Shown here in pieces: positions 20,372-28,035 of a stretch of 64,000 nt of DNA. Both the position numbers and the translations under genes were made by a program. The stretch comes from Limnohabitans sp. GTDB taxonomy: Bacteria > Pseudomonadota > Gammaproteobacteria > Burkholderiales > Burkholderiaceae_C. Position 1 is the first letter of the stretch; every line of letters begins with the position of its first letter. The stretch lies in NCBI RefSeq assembly GCF_030158565.1, contig NZ_JAOASQ010000006.1, positions 21,386 to 85,385 on the forward strand, written 5' to 3'. The notes under the pieces are model-generated. The model worked only from the letters and a program-made list of their open reading frames with translations, did no database searches and had not been told where the DNA came from.

Positions 20372-22477
20372 TCAGCCCTGAGCAGGACGGTCCAACAAAG
20401 CCTTCATCGACAACTTGATGCGGCCTTTTTCGTCGGTTTCCATGACCTTGACCTTGACGATCTGGCCTTCGCTCAGGTAGTCGGTGACCTTCTCAACGCG
20501 CTCGTGAGCGATCTGGCTGATGTGCAGCAGACCGTCTTTGCCGGGCAACAGGTTGATCAGGGCACCGAAGTCCAGGATCTTGGTCACTGGGCCTTCGTAG
20601 ACCTTGCCGATTTCGACTTCGGCGGTGATCTGCTCGATGCGCTTCTTGGCGATATCAGCCTTCTCGCCGTCGGTGGCAGCGATGGTGATCGTGCCGTCTT
20701 CAGCGATGTTGATCTGGCAACCGGTCTCTTCGGTCAGGGCGCGGATGGTGGCGCCGCCCTTGCCGATCACGTCACGGATTTTCTCGGGGTTGATCTTCAT
20801 GGTGAAGAGCTTGGGTGCGAAATCAGACACTTCGGTGTTGGCTTCGCTCATCGCTTCTTGCATCTTGCCCAGAATGTGCATGCGGGCTTCTTTGGCTTGG
20901 GCCAAAGCGACTTGCATGATTTCCTTGGTGATGCCCTGGATCTTGATGTCCATCTGCAAAGCAGTGATGCCGTTGGTGGTACCAGCCACCTTGAAGTCCA
21001 TGTCACCCAGGTGGTCTTCGTCACCCAAGATGTCGGTCAACACCGCAAAGCGGTTGTCTTCCTTGATCAGGCCCATGGCGATACCGGCCACGTGGGCTTT
21101 CATCGGCACACCCGCGTCCATCATCGACAGGCAGCCGCCGCAGACCGAAGCCATGGACGACGAGCCGTTCGATTCGGTGATCTCGGACACCACCCGCACG
21201 GTGTAGGGGAACTCTTCTTTGCTCGGCAGCACAGCGGCCAAAGCACGCTTGGCCAGACGGCCGTGGCCGATTTCGCGGCGCTTGGTCGAGCCCATGCGGC
21301 CCACTTCGCCGGTGGCAAAGGGAGGCATGTTGTAGTGGAACATGAAGCGGTCTTCGAACTCGCCAGCCAACGCGTCGATGCGCTGTGCGTCGCGCTCGGT
21401 GCCCAGGGTGGTGATCACCAAAGCCTGGGTTTCACCACGTGTGAACAAGGCCGAGCCGTGTGTGCGAGGCAGCACGCTGTTGCGGATTTCGATGGGGCGC
21501 ACAGTGCGTGTGTCGCGGCCGTCGATGCGGGGCTCACCCGCCAAAATCTGGCTGCGCACGATGCGTGCTTCGATTTCGAACATCAGGCCGTCGAGCTTGA
21601 CGCTGTCGAAGGCGACGCCCTCTTCGGCCAAAGCGACTTTGACCGAAGCGTAGGCTTCGCGGCAAGCGTGTGTGCGGGCTTGCTTGTTGCGGATCTGGTA
21701 GGCAGCACGCAGTTTTTCTTCGGCGAGTGTTGCCAGCTTGGCTTCAAAAGCGGTGTCGCGGGCAGGCGCTTGCCAGTCCCACACAGGCTTGCCAGCTTCG
21801 CGCACCAGCTCGTGGATGGCGTTGATGGCGGTCTGGCTTTGCTCGTGACCATAGACCACGGCGCCCAACATGATTTCTTCGGACAGTTGCAGGGCTTCGG
21901 ATTCGACCATCAGCACAGCGGCTTCGGTACCGGCCACCACCAAATCCATCACGCTGTCTTTGCGCTGGGTCTGGCCGGGGTTCAGGACGTATTCGCCATT
22001 GATGTAGCCCACGCGCGCGGCGCCGATGGGGCCGTTGAACGGGATGCCCGAGATGGACAAAGCGGCAGACACAGCGATCATCGCAGCGATGTCGGCGTCA
22101 ACTTCAGGGTTCAAGGACACGGTGTGGATGACCACGTGCACGTCGTTGTAGAAACCTTCGGGGAACAGAGGACGGATCGGGCGGTCGATCAGACGGCTGG
22201 TCAGGGTCTCGTGCTCGCTGGGCTTGGCTTCACGCTTGAAGAAGCTGCCGGGTATCTTGCCTGCAGCGTAGGTCTTCTCGATGTAATCGACAGTCAGCGG
22301 GAAAAAGTCTTGACCGGCTTTGGCGATCTTGGAACCCACGACGGTGGCCAGCACCACGGTGCCTTCCATGTCGAGCAGCACGGCGCCGCCGGCTTGGCGA
22401 GCGACTTCGCCGGTTTCCATCTTGACCGTGTGCTGGCCCCACTGGAAGGTTTTGGTGACTTTATTGAAAATGGACAT
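20372..22477 (-). CDS. pnp: Polyribonucleotide nucleotidyltransferase (PNPase)
   Basis: 701 residues. A phosphorolytic 3'-5' exoribonuclease and degradosome component. Domains in order: first RNase PH-like core, all-helical linker, second RNase PH-like core (with [32 protein letters not shown]), a KH domain at about 560-620 ([13 protein letters not shown]) and an S1 domain from about 624 ([21 protein letters not shown]). The start at 22477 gives [14 protein letters not shown], the family N-terminus; a frame open to 22561 would cross the leader hairpin. rpsO lies upstream in the classic rpsO-pnp order. Confidence 0.98.
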   Translation of the reverse strand: MSIFNKVTKTFQWGQHTVKMETGEVARQAGGAVLLDMEGTVVLATVVGSKIAKAGQDFFPLTVDYIEKTYAAGKIPGSFFKREAKPSEHETLTSRLIDRPIRPLFPEGFYNDVHVVIHTVSLNPEVDADIAAMIAVSAALSISGIPFNGPIGAARVGYINGEYVLNPGQTQRKDSVMDLVVAGTEAAVLMVESEALQLSEEIMLGAVVYGHEQSQTAINAIHELVREAGKPVWDWQAPARDTAFEAKLATLAEEKLRAAYQIRNKQARTHACREAYASVKVALAEEGVAFDSVKLDGLMFEIEARIVRSQILAGEPRIDGRDTRTVRPIEIRNSVLPRTHGSALFTRGETQALVITTLGTERDAQRIDALAGEFEDRFMFHYNMPPFATGEVGRMGSTKRREIGHGRLAKRALAAVLPSKEEFPYTVRVVSEITESNGSSSMASVCGGCLSMMDAGVPMKAHVAGIAMGLIKEDNRFAVLTDILGDEDHLGDMDFKVAGTTNGITALQMDIKIQGITKEIMQVALAQAKEARMHILGKMQEAMSEANTEVSDFAPKLFTMKINPEKIRDVIGKGGATIRALTEETGCQINIAEDGTITIAATDGEKADIAKKRIEQITAEVEIGKVYEGPVTKILDFGALINLLPGKDGLLHISQIAHERVEKVTDYLSEGQIVKVKVMETDEKGRIKLSMKALLDRPAQG

Positions 22478-22551
22478 GTTCAGAACTCCTGAAAACAAAA
22501 GCGCATGAGGCTGCACTGTGAGCCCGGAAGTTGACGCTCTGAACTCGATGC

Positions 22552-22589
22552 CATTCCACAAAACCTTGACTCAAAAGCCTTGTGGAATG
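22552..22589 (-). promoter_or_regulatory. pnp leader hairpin, possible RNase III site for autoregulation
   Basis: CATTCCACAA at 22552-22561 pairs perfectly with TTGTGGAATG at 22580-22589, giving a 10-bp stem with an 18-nt loop in the 5' untranslated region of pnp. In Escherichia coli a leader stem of pnp is cut by RNase III and then used by PNPase to repress itself; a similar role here is inferred from position only. Confidence 0.55.
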
Positions 22590-22635
22590 ACACAGCGCGG
22601 GTTCTTTGTGACAAATTCCGACTGAAAAAAAGAAT

Positions 22636-22672
22636 AAAGCGCCTGAGCTAGTGAACTAACTCAGGCGCTTTT
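22636..22672 (-). terminator. Intrinsic terminator after rpsO, upstream of pnp
   Basis: A 12-bp stem (AAAGCGCCTGAG with CTCAGGCGCTTT) carries a further inner TAGT/ACTA stem. On the minus strand it is followed by TATTCTTTTTTT. It lies 15 bp after the rpsO stop. In other bacteria partial read-through at this place feeds pnp. Confidence 0.88.
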
Positions 22673-22687
22673 CATCTGGAGAGACGA

Positions 22688-22954
22688 TTACTTACGCAGG
22701 CCAAGCTTGGCGATCAGCGCAACGTAACGGTCAGCATCACGGGACTTGAGGTAGTCCAGCAGTTTGCGGCGACGGCTCACCATGCGCAGCAGACCGCGGC
22801 GACCGTGATGGTCTTTGGCGTGTGTTTTGAAGTGAGGTGTCAGCTCGTTGATGCGGGCTGTCAGCAAAGCCACTTGGACTTCTGGGGAGCCAGTGTCGTT
22901 GGCAGCACGTGCGTTGGCCTTGACGACCTCGGCCTTGATTGAAGATGCAATCAT
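22688..22954 (-). CDS. rpsO: 30S ribosomal protein S15
   Basis: 88 residues, the normal length. Family landmarks are [30 protein letters not shown] and [28 protein letters not shown]15 binds 16S rRNA at the central-domain three-way junction and often represses its own mRNA. The gene has its own promoter-like sequence and a roughly 105-nt leader upstream, and a strong terminator downstream. Confidence 0.98.
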   Translation of the reverse strand: MIASSIKAEVVKANARAANDTGSPEVQVALLTARINELTPHFKTHAKDHHGRRGLLRMVSRRRKLLDYLKSRDADRYVALIAKLGLRK

Positions 22955-23071
22955 GGTATTTCCTTGTTTTTCGCCGGATTCTTGAGGAATTTCAGCGGGT
23001 TAATGACTTGCGCCAACGGCCGGAAAAGCTATTGGCGTGCGCTTTGCAAATCGCAAAACAGGAGAATTATA
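22955..23071 (-). promoter_or_regulatory. rpsO promoter (TATAAT) and structured leader
   Basis: A perfect -10 box TATAAT lies at 23066-23071 on the minus strand; the -35 region is weak. The resulting leader of about 105 nt contains two inverted repeats: TTTGC/GCAAA at 23043-23057 and CGCCAA/TTGGCG at 23011-23037. S15 operator structures are known in this position in several bacteria; assignment here is inference. Confidence 0.55.
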
Positions 23072-23154
23072 GCCCGTAATCGCTCACCCTGGACTTGATC
23101 CTCCCCCAGTCTCCCCGGACCGCCCCCCCTTGCCACCCCCAACCACAGCCATTT

Positions 23155-23340
23155 GTCACCCCTTGTCACCGCCCCCTTGTCACCGCCCCCTTATCACGCC
23201 CGCCCCCTTATCACGCCCGCCCCCTTGTCACACCCGACCACCTCCCCTTGTCACATCCGACCACCTCCCCTTGTCACCCCGGACTTGATCCGGGGTCCAT
23301 GCAGCTGCACTGGATGCCGGGTCAAGCCCGGCATGACAAG
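23155..23340. repeat. Degenerate tandem array joined to a palindromic REP-like element
   Basis: This fills most of the 470-bp gap between rpsO and the Bug receptor gene. From about 23155 to 23280 there are seven successive units built on CCCCCTTGTCAC or CCCCTTATCAC, in spacings of about 14, 17 and 23 nt with pairs of identical units. The array runs into a full palindromic element at 23271-23340, whose left arm is CCCCGGACTTGATCCGGGGT and whose right arm contains CCGGGTCAAGCCCGG. A left-arm fragment also occurs at 23085-23100. I see no gene here. Confidence 0.8.
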
Positions 23341-23426
23341 CTGCACCCGAAAATGGCATTCAAAGGGTTTTCACCCTGCAAGTTCACAAGACAAATCCCT
23401 AAAGTGAAGGCAAAGGAGCCATTTGC

Positions 23427-24401
23427 ATGAAACTGTCTTTCACTCAAACTTTGTCCAGCGCCCTGCTGATTGGTTTATCAGTCTTGCACGGCCCCAGCGC
23501 CATGGCCCAGACCTACCCCGCCAAACCCATTCGGCTGGTGGTCACCTTCCCTGCAGGCGGCGCGCCCGACATTTTGGCCCGGCTCTTCAGCGAAAAAGCC
23601 CAACTGGGCCAACCCGTCATCATCGACAACAAACCCGGCGCGGGCGGCAACATCGGAGCCGACATCGTGGCCAAGTCCCCAGGCGACGGCTACACCATGG
23701 TCATGGGCACGGTCGGCACCCACTCCATCAACGGGGCGCTCTACGACAAGATGCCCTACGACATGGTGAAGAACTTCTCCCCCATCTCGCTGGTCGCCTC
23801 GGCGCCCAACCTGCTGGTGGTCAACAACGACCTGCCCGTCAAAAGCGTGCCCGAGCTGATCGCCTACATGAAGGCCAACCCCAACAAACTGTCGTTTGGC
23901 TCGCCGGGCACCGGCACCTCGGTGCACGTCTCGGGTGAGTTATTCAAGTCCATGACCGGCACCAGCATGACGCACGTGCCCTACAAAGGCCGCCAGTTTG
24001 CCATCCCTGACCTGGTGGGCGGCAGCATCCAGCTCATGTTCGACAACATGCCCTCGGCCCTGCCCATGGCCCGCGAAGGCAAGATCCGCGCACTGGCCCA
24101 AACCACCGCCAAACGCTCCCCCGCCGCGCCCGATGTGCCCACCATGGCCGAATTTGTGCCCGGCTTCGAGGCCACCACCTGGTTTGCCCTGTTTGCACCG
24201 GCCAACGTGCCCAAGCCGGTCATCGACAAACTCAACGCCGAAGTCGTGCGCGTCTTCCGCCTGCCCGAGGTTCAGGACCGCCTGAAAACCCTGGGCCTGG
24301 ACCCGGTTCTGTCCACGCCCGAAGAATTGGCCAAATACCAAGCGGTTGAAATCGCCAAATGGGCCAAGGTGGTCAAGGAGTCCGGGGCCAAGGCGGAGTG
24401 A
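23427..24401 (+). CDS. Bug/TctC family tripartite tricarboxylate transporter substrate-binding protein
   Basis: 324 residues. A Sec signal peptide covers about residues 1-27 (cleavage near SAMA-Q), followed by the hallmark Bug N-terminus YPAKPIRLVVTFPAGGAPD and later KPGAGGNIGADIVAKSPGDGYTM. Such periplasmic receptors bind carboxylates or other small organic ligands and deliver them to a TctAB permease. No permease gene is nearby, as for most of the many Bug proteins in Burkholderiales, so the ligand is unknown. The gene is convergent with the aminotransferase gene. Confidence 0.93.
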   Translation: MKLSFTQTLSSALLIGLSVLHGPSAMAQTYPAKPIRLVVTFPAGGAPDILARLFSEKAQLGQPVIIDNKPGAGGNIGADIVAKSPGDGYTMVMGTVGTHSINGALYDKMPYDMVKNFSPISLVASAPNLLVVNNDLPVKSVPELIAYMKANPNKLSFGSPGTGTSVHVSGELFKSMTGTSMTHVPYKGRQFAIPDLVGGSIQLMFDNMPSALPMAREGKIRALAQTTAKRSPAAPDVPTMAEFVPGFEATTWFALFAPANVPKPVIDKLNAEVVRVFRLPEVQDRLKTLGLDPVLSTPEELAKYQAVEIAKWAKVVKESGAKAE

Positions 24402-24416
24402 CCCTGGCTCTGAGGC

Positions 24417-25598
24417 TCAAGCGGCAGCCAGCCAGCCCTTGAGCCGCTCCCCCCCCTGGGCCAAGCGGCTCAGGTCTTTGGACGCAAAGCACCAACGCAG
24501 CCAGCCTGCGGCCTCGGGCGCAAAAGCTTCGCCCGGGGCCAGGCCCAAGCCAGCTTCAGCCACCAGTCGTTTGGCCGTCAGCACCGCATCGGGGTGACCT
24601 TCGAGCCTGAAAAATGCGTACATGCCGCCTTGGGCAGGCGCCACTTGCACGCCTGGCACGGCTTGCAGCAGGGGCACCAGGGTGTCGCGGCAGGCTTTGA
24701 GATGCGCCACCACACGGGGCGTGATGTTTGCGGTGTTTTGCAAGGCCACCACGCCGGCGCGCTGGGTGAAGACCGAGGCACACGAGGTGTTGAACTCGAT
24801 CAGCTTGCCCATGTGCGGCGTCATGGCCTCGGGCATGACCAGCCAGCCCAGGCGCCAGCCGGTCATCAAGAAGCTCTTGGAAAAGCTGTGCACCACGACC
24901 AAGCGTTCGTCGGGCTCGGCCACATCCAAAAATGAAGGCGCGCAGCCGTTGGCGGTGTCGGCTTCGTGATACAGGCGCTCGTACACCTCATCGGCCAGCA
25001 CCCAGGTGCCGGTGGCGCGGCAGTGCGCCAGGATCTCGGCTTGTTCGGCGCGGCTGAGCGTCCAGCCCGTGGGGTTGTTGGGCGAGTTGACGATGAGCAT
25101 GCGGGTGGCGGACGTGATGGCGGCTTTGAGCGCGGCCATGTCGAGCTGCCATTGGCCATTCACCGGGCGCAGGGCCACGCATTTCAAATTGGCGCCCATC
25201 ACCAGCGCCTGGGCGGTCAGATTGGGCCACACGGGGGTGACAGCAACCACCTCGTCACCTGCGTCGATCAGGGCTTGCGCGGCCAGCATCAATGCATTCA
25301 CCCCGCCTGAAGTGATGGCGATGCGGTCGGTGCTTATGGGGCCATGCAAGGCCGACATGTAATCCGACACGGCCTGGCGCAGCTCGGGCAGGCCCAGGTT
25401 GTGCGAATAAAACGTCTCGCCCTTTTGCATGGAATCGATGGCGGCTTGGCGCACCACATCGGGCGTGACTTCGTCGGACTCGCCAAACCAGAAGGCCAGC
25501 ACATCGGGGCGGCCCATGCCCGCGTTGGCCACTTCGCGGATGCGAGACTCTTCCAGATCGAGCACGGTCTGGCGCATGAAAGATGTTGAATGACTCAT
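24417..25598 (-). CDS. Pyridoxal-phosphate aminotransferase, class I/II (AspC-like fold)
   Basis: 393 residues. K241 in HSFSKSF is the expected Schiff-base lysine. SPNNPTGW (172-179) and DEVYERLY (203-210) are the standard cofactor and dimer motifs, and TGWRLGW follows the lysine. It probably transaminates an amino acid with 2-oxoglutarate or pyruvate; the sequence does not fix the substrate. It faces the Bug receptor gene and is divergent from a small secreted protein gene about 100 bp away. Confidence 0.92.
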   Translation of the reverse strand: MSHSTSFMRQTVLDLEESRIREVANAGMGRPDVLAFWFGESDEVTPDVVRQAAIDSMQKGETFYSHNLGLPELRQAVSDYMSALHGPISTDRIAITSGGVNALMLAAQALIDAGDEVVAVTPVWPNLTAQALVMGANLKCVALRPVNGQWQLDMAALKAAITSATRMLIVNSPNNPTGWTLSRAEQAEILAHCRATGTWVLADEVYERLYHEADTANGCAPSFLDVAEPDERLVVVHSFSKSFLMTGWRLGWLVMPEAMTPHMGKLIEFNTSCASVFTQRAGVVALQNTANITPRVVAHLKACRDTLVPLLQAVPGVQVAPAQGGMYAFFRLEGHPDAVLTAKRLVAEAGLGLAPGEAFAPEAAGWLRWCFASKDLSRLAQGGERLKGWLAAA

Positions 25599-25640
25599 GC
25601 AGTGATCCTAACGTCTTGCGCCCTGTGCATCACCAAGCGC

Positions 25641-25668
25641 TTGCGAAATTGAACCGCTTGACTATCAT
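25641..25668 (+). promoter_or_regulatory. Candidate sigma-70 promoter for the small secreted protein gene
   Basis: TTGCGA (25641-25646) and TATCAT (25663-25668) are 16 bp apart and lie 30 bp before the start codon. A ribosome site AGGGAGA follows at 25686-25692. An overlapping alternative is TTGACT (25658) with TAAAAC (25680), but that would leave almost no leader. Confidence 0.4.
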
Positions 25669-25697
25669 GGACAGCACAATAAAACAGGGAGAAAAAC

Positions 25698-25952
25698 ATG
25701 CGCAAACGTTGGGTATCGGCATGTGTGGGCAGCCTCGGATTGAGCCTGTGCCTGAGTGTGATGCCACTGGCCGCCAAGGACTTCACAGCCACCAGTGGGA
25801 CGAAAAAAATCACCAAGCCCAAAAAAGTCAAAGCACCCAAAATGCCCCACGACAGAAGCGGTTCAGAGAACAGCGCCCAACGCGATAAACGCTTGTTGCG
25901 CGAATGTCGGGGGCGGCCCAATGCGGGTGCCTGCGAAGGCTACGCCAACTGA
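25698..25952 (+). CDS. Small secreted protein of unknown function
   Basis: 84 residues. A signal peptide is clear (MRKRWVSACVGSLGLSLCLS, cleavage near residue 26). The mature part has a Lys-rich stretch (about 36-48) and ends in KRLLRECRGRPNAGACEGYAN, with two cysteines (C70, C79) that could form one disulfide. I do not recognise a named family, although similar short C-terminal RxCxGRPNAGAC endings are familiar in Comamonadaceae. A good ribosome site supports the start. The gene ends only 16 bp before the recD stop, on the opposite strand. Confidence 0.75.
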   Translation: MRKRWVSACVGSLGLSLCLSVMPLAAKDFTATSGTKKITKPKKVKAPKMPHDRSGSENSAQRDKRLLRECRGRPNAGACEGYAN

Positions 25953-25968
25953 GCTGGCCTGCGGGTGA

Positions 25969-28035
25969 TCAGGTCCACCACTGCCGCAAGCCGCTGACCC
26001 GCACGCTGGGCCGTGCAATGGCCGCTTCGAGCAGGCTGGCCTGGGCTTCGATCAAGGTGAACTGTTCACGGGCGCGGGTGATGCCGGTGTAGACCAGCTC
26101 GCGCGAGAGCACTTCTGCGCCGCCCGGTGGCAAGACCAGTGCGGTGTGCAAAAACTCCGAGCCCTGGCTTTTGTGCACCGTCATGGCAAACGCGGTTTCC
26201 ACATGCGCCAGCCGCGTCACGCTGACCGAGCGCAGCTGATCGCCATCGAGGAACCAGGCCTTGAGCTGTCCTTGGGGGTTGGGCAGGACCACGCCCACAT
26301 CGCCGTTGAACACACCCAGCTGCGTGTCGTTGCGCGTGACCATGACCGGGCGACCGGCAAACCATTCGCCTTGGGGCTTGAGCCATCCTTGATCGGCCAG
26401 CGCTTTTTGCACCGATGCGTTCAAGCCCTCGGTGCCCCACTCGCCTTGACGCACGGCGCACAGCAGGCGAAAGCGGTCAAAGGCCTGCAAGACCGCTTGC
26501 ACCCAGACTTCGTGCGCGCCCTCGCCAGGGCCACGGGCCATGCAGGCCAGGTAATCGGCATAAGAGGGCTTGCCGCTCAAGCCCCGCGCCAGATCGCTCA
26601 CGGCCAAAGGACTCAACGCCTGCTGCGCACACAAAGGCTGCGTGCCTGCGCCAGCATCAGCGCCTTGCAAGACCTGGCTTGCAGCGGCCGCATCACCCCG
26701 GTTGACGGCCAAAGCGAGCTGGCCAATCGGGCCACCAAAGCGGCGGCTTTCGCGCAGCATCACGGTTTGCTGGGCCAAAGGCGGCGCTGACGCGTCAGCG
26801 GCAAGATACGCCGTACCCAGCGCCTGCCCGGCCACGGCCTGCACAAACTGGGCCGTGTCGGCGCTGTAGTGGCCTTGCGCCGCGTCACGGCACAAATCGC
26901 CCAGCACCGCACCGGCCTCGACCGAGGCCAGCTGGTCCTTGTCGCCCAGCAGCACCAGCCGCGCATGCGGCGGCAAGGCTTGCAGCAAAGCGTCCATCAT
27001 TTCCAGGTGCACCATCGAGGCTTCGTCCACGATGAGCACATCCACATCGAGCGGTTGGGCCGCATGGTGGCGGAACTGGCGCGAATCGGGCCGCGCGCCC
27101 AACAGCGAATGCAAGGTACGCGCAGGCCCCATGCGCTCGACCAGCGCTTTGAGGTCCAGCCCCGCATCTGCGGGCACCGTCATGTCCTGCAACGCTTTGT
27201 CGATGGATTGTTTCAAACGCGCGGCGGCTTTGCCGGTGGGTGCGGCCAGCGCCACGCGCAAGGGGCTGCCCGTGTCGTGCAGCGCCAGCAACAAGGCCAG
27301 CAAACGGGCCGCGGTGTAGGTCTTGCCCGTGCCCGGCCCGCCAGTAATCACCGACAAGCGGGCACGCAAGGCCACGGCGCAGGCCATTTTTTGCCAATCG
27401 ATCTCGACCGCTGCCGCATCGCCCGGTGCAACATCGCGTGGTGCAAAAAAGCGGTCCAGCCAGGCCCGCGCAGGGGCCTCGGCCACCGGCAGGGGTTCGC
27501 AGGCGCGGTGCAGCAGGCCCTGCCCCACCCGCTGCTCGTAAGCGGCATAGCGGCGCAGGTACAAAAGCGGTGCATCGGCCGTGCCACCCAACACCAGGGG
27601 CTGACCTTCATCGGGGGCACCGGGTGCGCGCAGGCAAGCGGCCTGCAACTGCGCACGCCAGGCGCTCACATCGGCGGGCAATTGCGCCCACAAGGCCTTG
27701 AGCCCTATGGAGCCATCGGCCCACAGCGCAGGCCAACCCAACAGGTCCAGCGGCGCATCGCTCAAGGCGGCGACCGACAAACAGGTGTGGCCTCGCCCTT
27801 CCATCTGCGCCAGCACGGCAGCAGCCACCAGCACAGTCGCCGGAGCTTGCGGGTCGAGCCGGTGCAATTGCTCGGCCAAGGCACTGTCCAGGCTGCGCAG
27901 CAGGCCTTGGTCAGCCCAGTGGTGCAGCCACTGCAAAGCCTGCGCAGCACTCAGGGTTTGTGCGGGCAGGTCCTGCAGCCAATCCATCTGGGCCGCAGGC
28001 ACCACCAAGGCGCGGGGGTTTTTGCGCACGTTCAT
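25969..28035 (-). CDS. recD: Exodeoxyribonuclease V subunit alpha (RecD)
   Basis: 688 residues, the 5'-3' helicase motor of RecBCD, which processes double-strand breaks and regulates nuclease activity at Chi. The Walker A motif ITGGPGTGKT is at about residues 226-236. Helicase motif II appears as VDEASMVHLEMMDALL, and later motifs as TRNDTQLGVFNGDVGVV and FAMTVHKSQGSEF. The start at 28035 (MNVRKNPRAL) overlaps the recB stop as ATGA; a longer frame to 28104 lies inside recB. Confidence 0.96.
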   Translation of the reverse strand: MNVRKNPRALVVPAAQMDWLQDLPAQTLSAAQALQWLHHWADQGLLRSLDSALAEQLHRLDPQAPATVLVAAAVLAQMEGRGHTCLSVAALSDAPLDLLGWPALWADGSIGLKALWAQLPADVSAWRAQLQAACLRAPGAPDEGQPLVLGGTADAPLLYLRRYAAYEQRVGQGLLHRACEPLPVAEAPARAWLDRFFAPRDVAPGDAAAVEIDWQKMACAVALRARLSVITGGPGTGKTYTAARLLALLLALHDTGSPLRVALAAPTGKAAARLKQSIDKALQDMTVPADAGLDLKALVERMGPARTLHSLLGARPDSRQFRHHAAQPLDVDVLIVDEASMVHLEMMDALLQALPPHARLVLLGDKDQLASVEAGAVLGDLCRDAAQGHYSADTAQFVQAVAGQALGTAYLAADASAPPLAQQTVMLRESRRFGGPIGQLALAVNRGDAAAASQVLQGADAGAGTQPLCAQQALSPLAVSDLARGLSGKPSYADYLACMARGPGEGAHEVWVQAVLQAFDRFRLLCAVRQGEWGTEGLNASVQKALADQGWLKPQGEWFAGRPVMVTRNDTQLGVFNGDVGVVLPNPQGQLKAWFLDGDQLRSVSVTRLAHVETAFAMTVHKSQGSEFLHTALVLPPGGAEVLSRELVYTGITRAREQFTLIEAQASLLEAAIARPSVRVSGLRQWWT

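Noticed and set aside
23155..23280. Short spaced repeats that could suggest a CRISPR array
   Set aside because: Units are 14-23 nt with no separate unique spacers, are derived from the adjoining REP-like element, and no cas gene is present.
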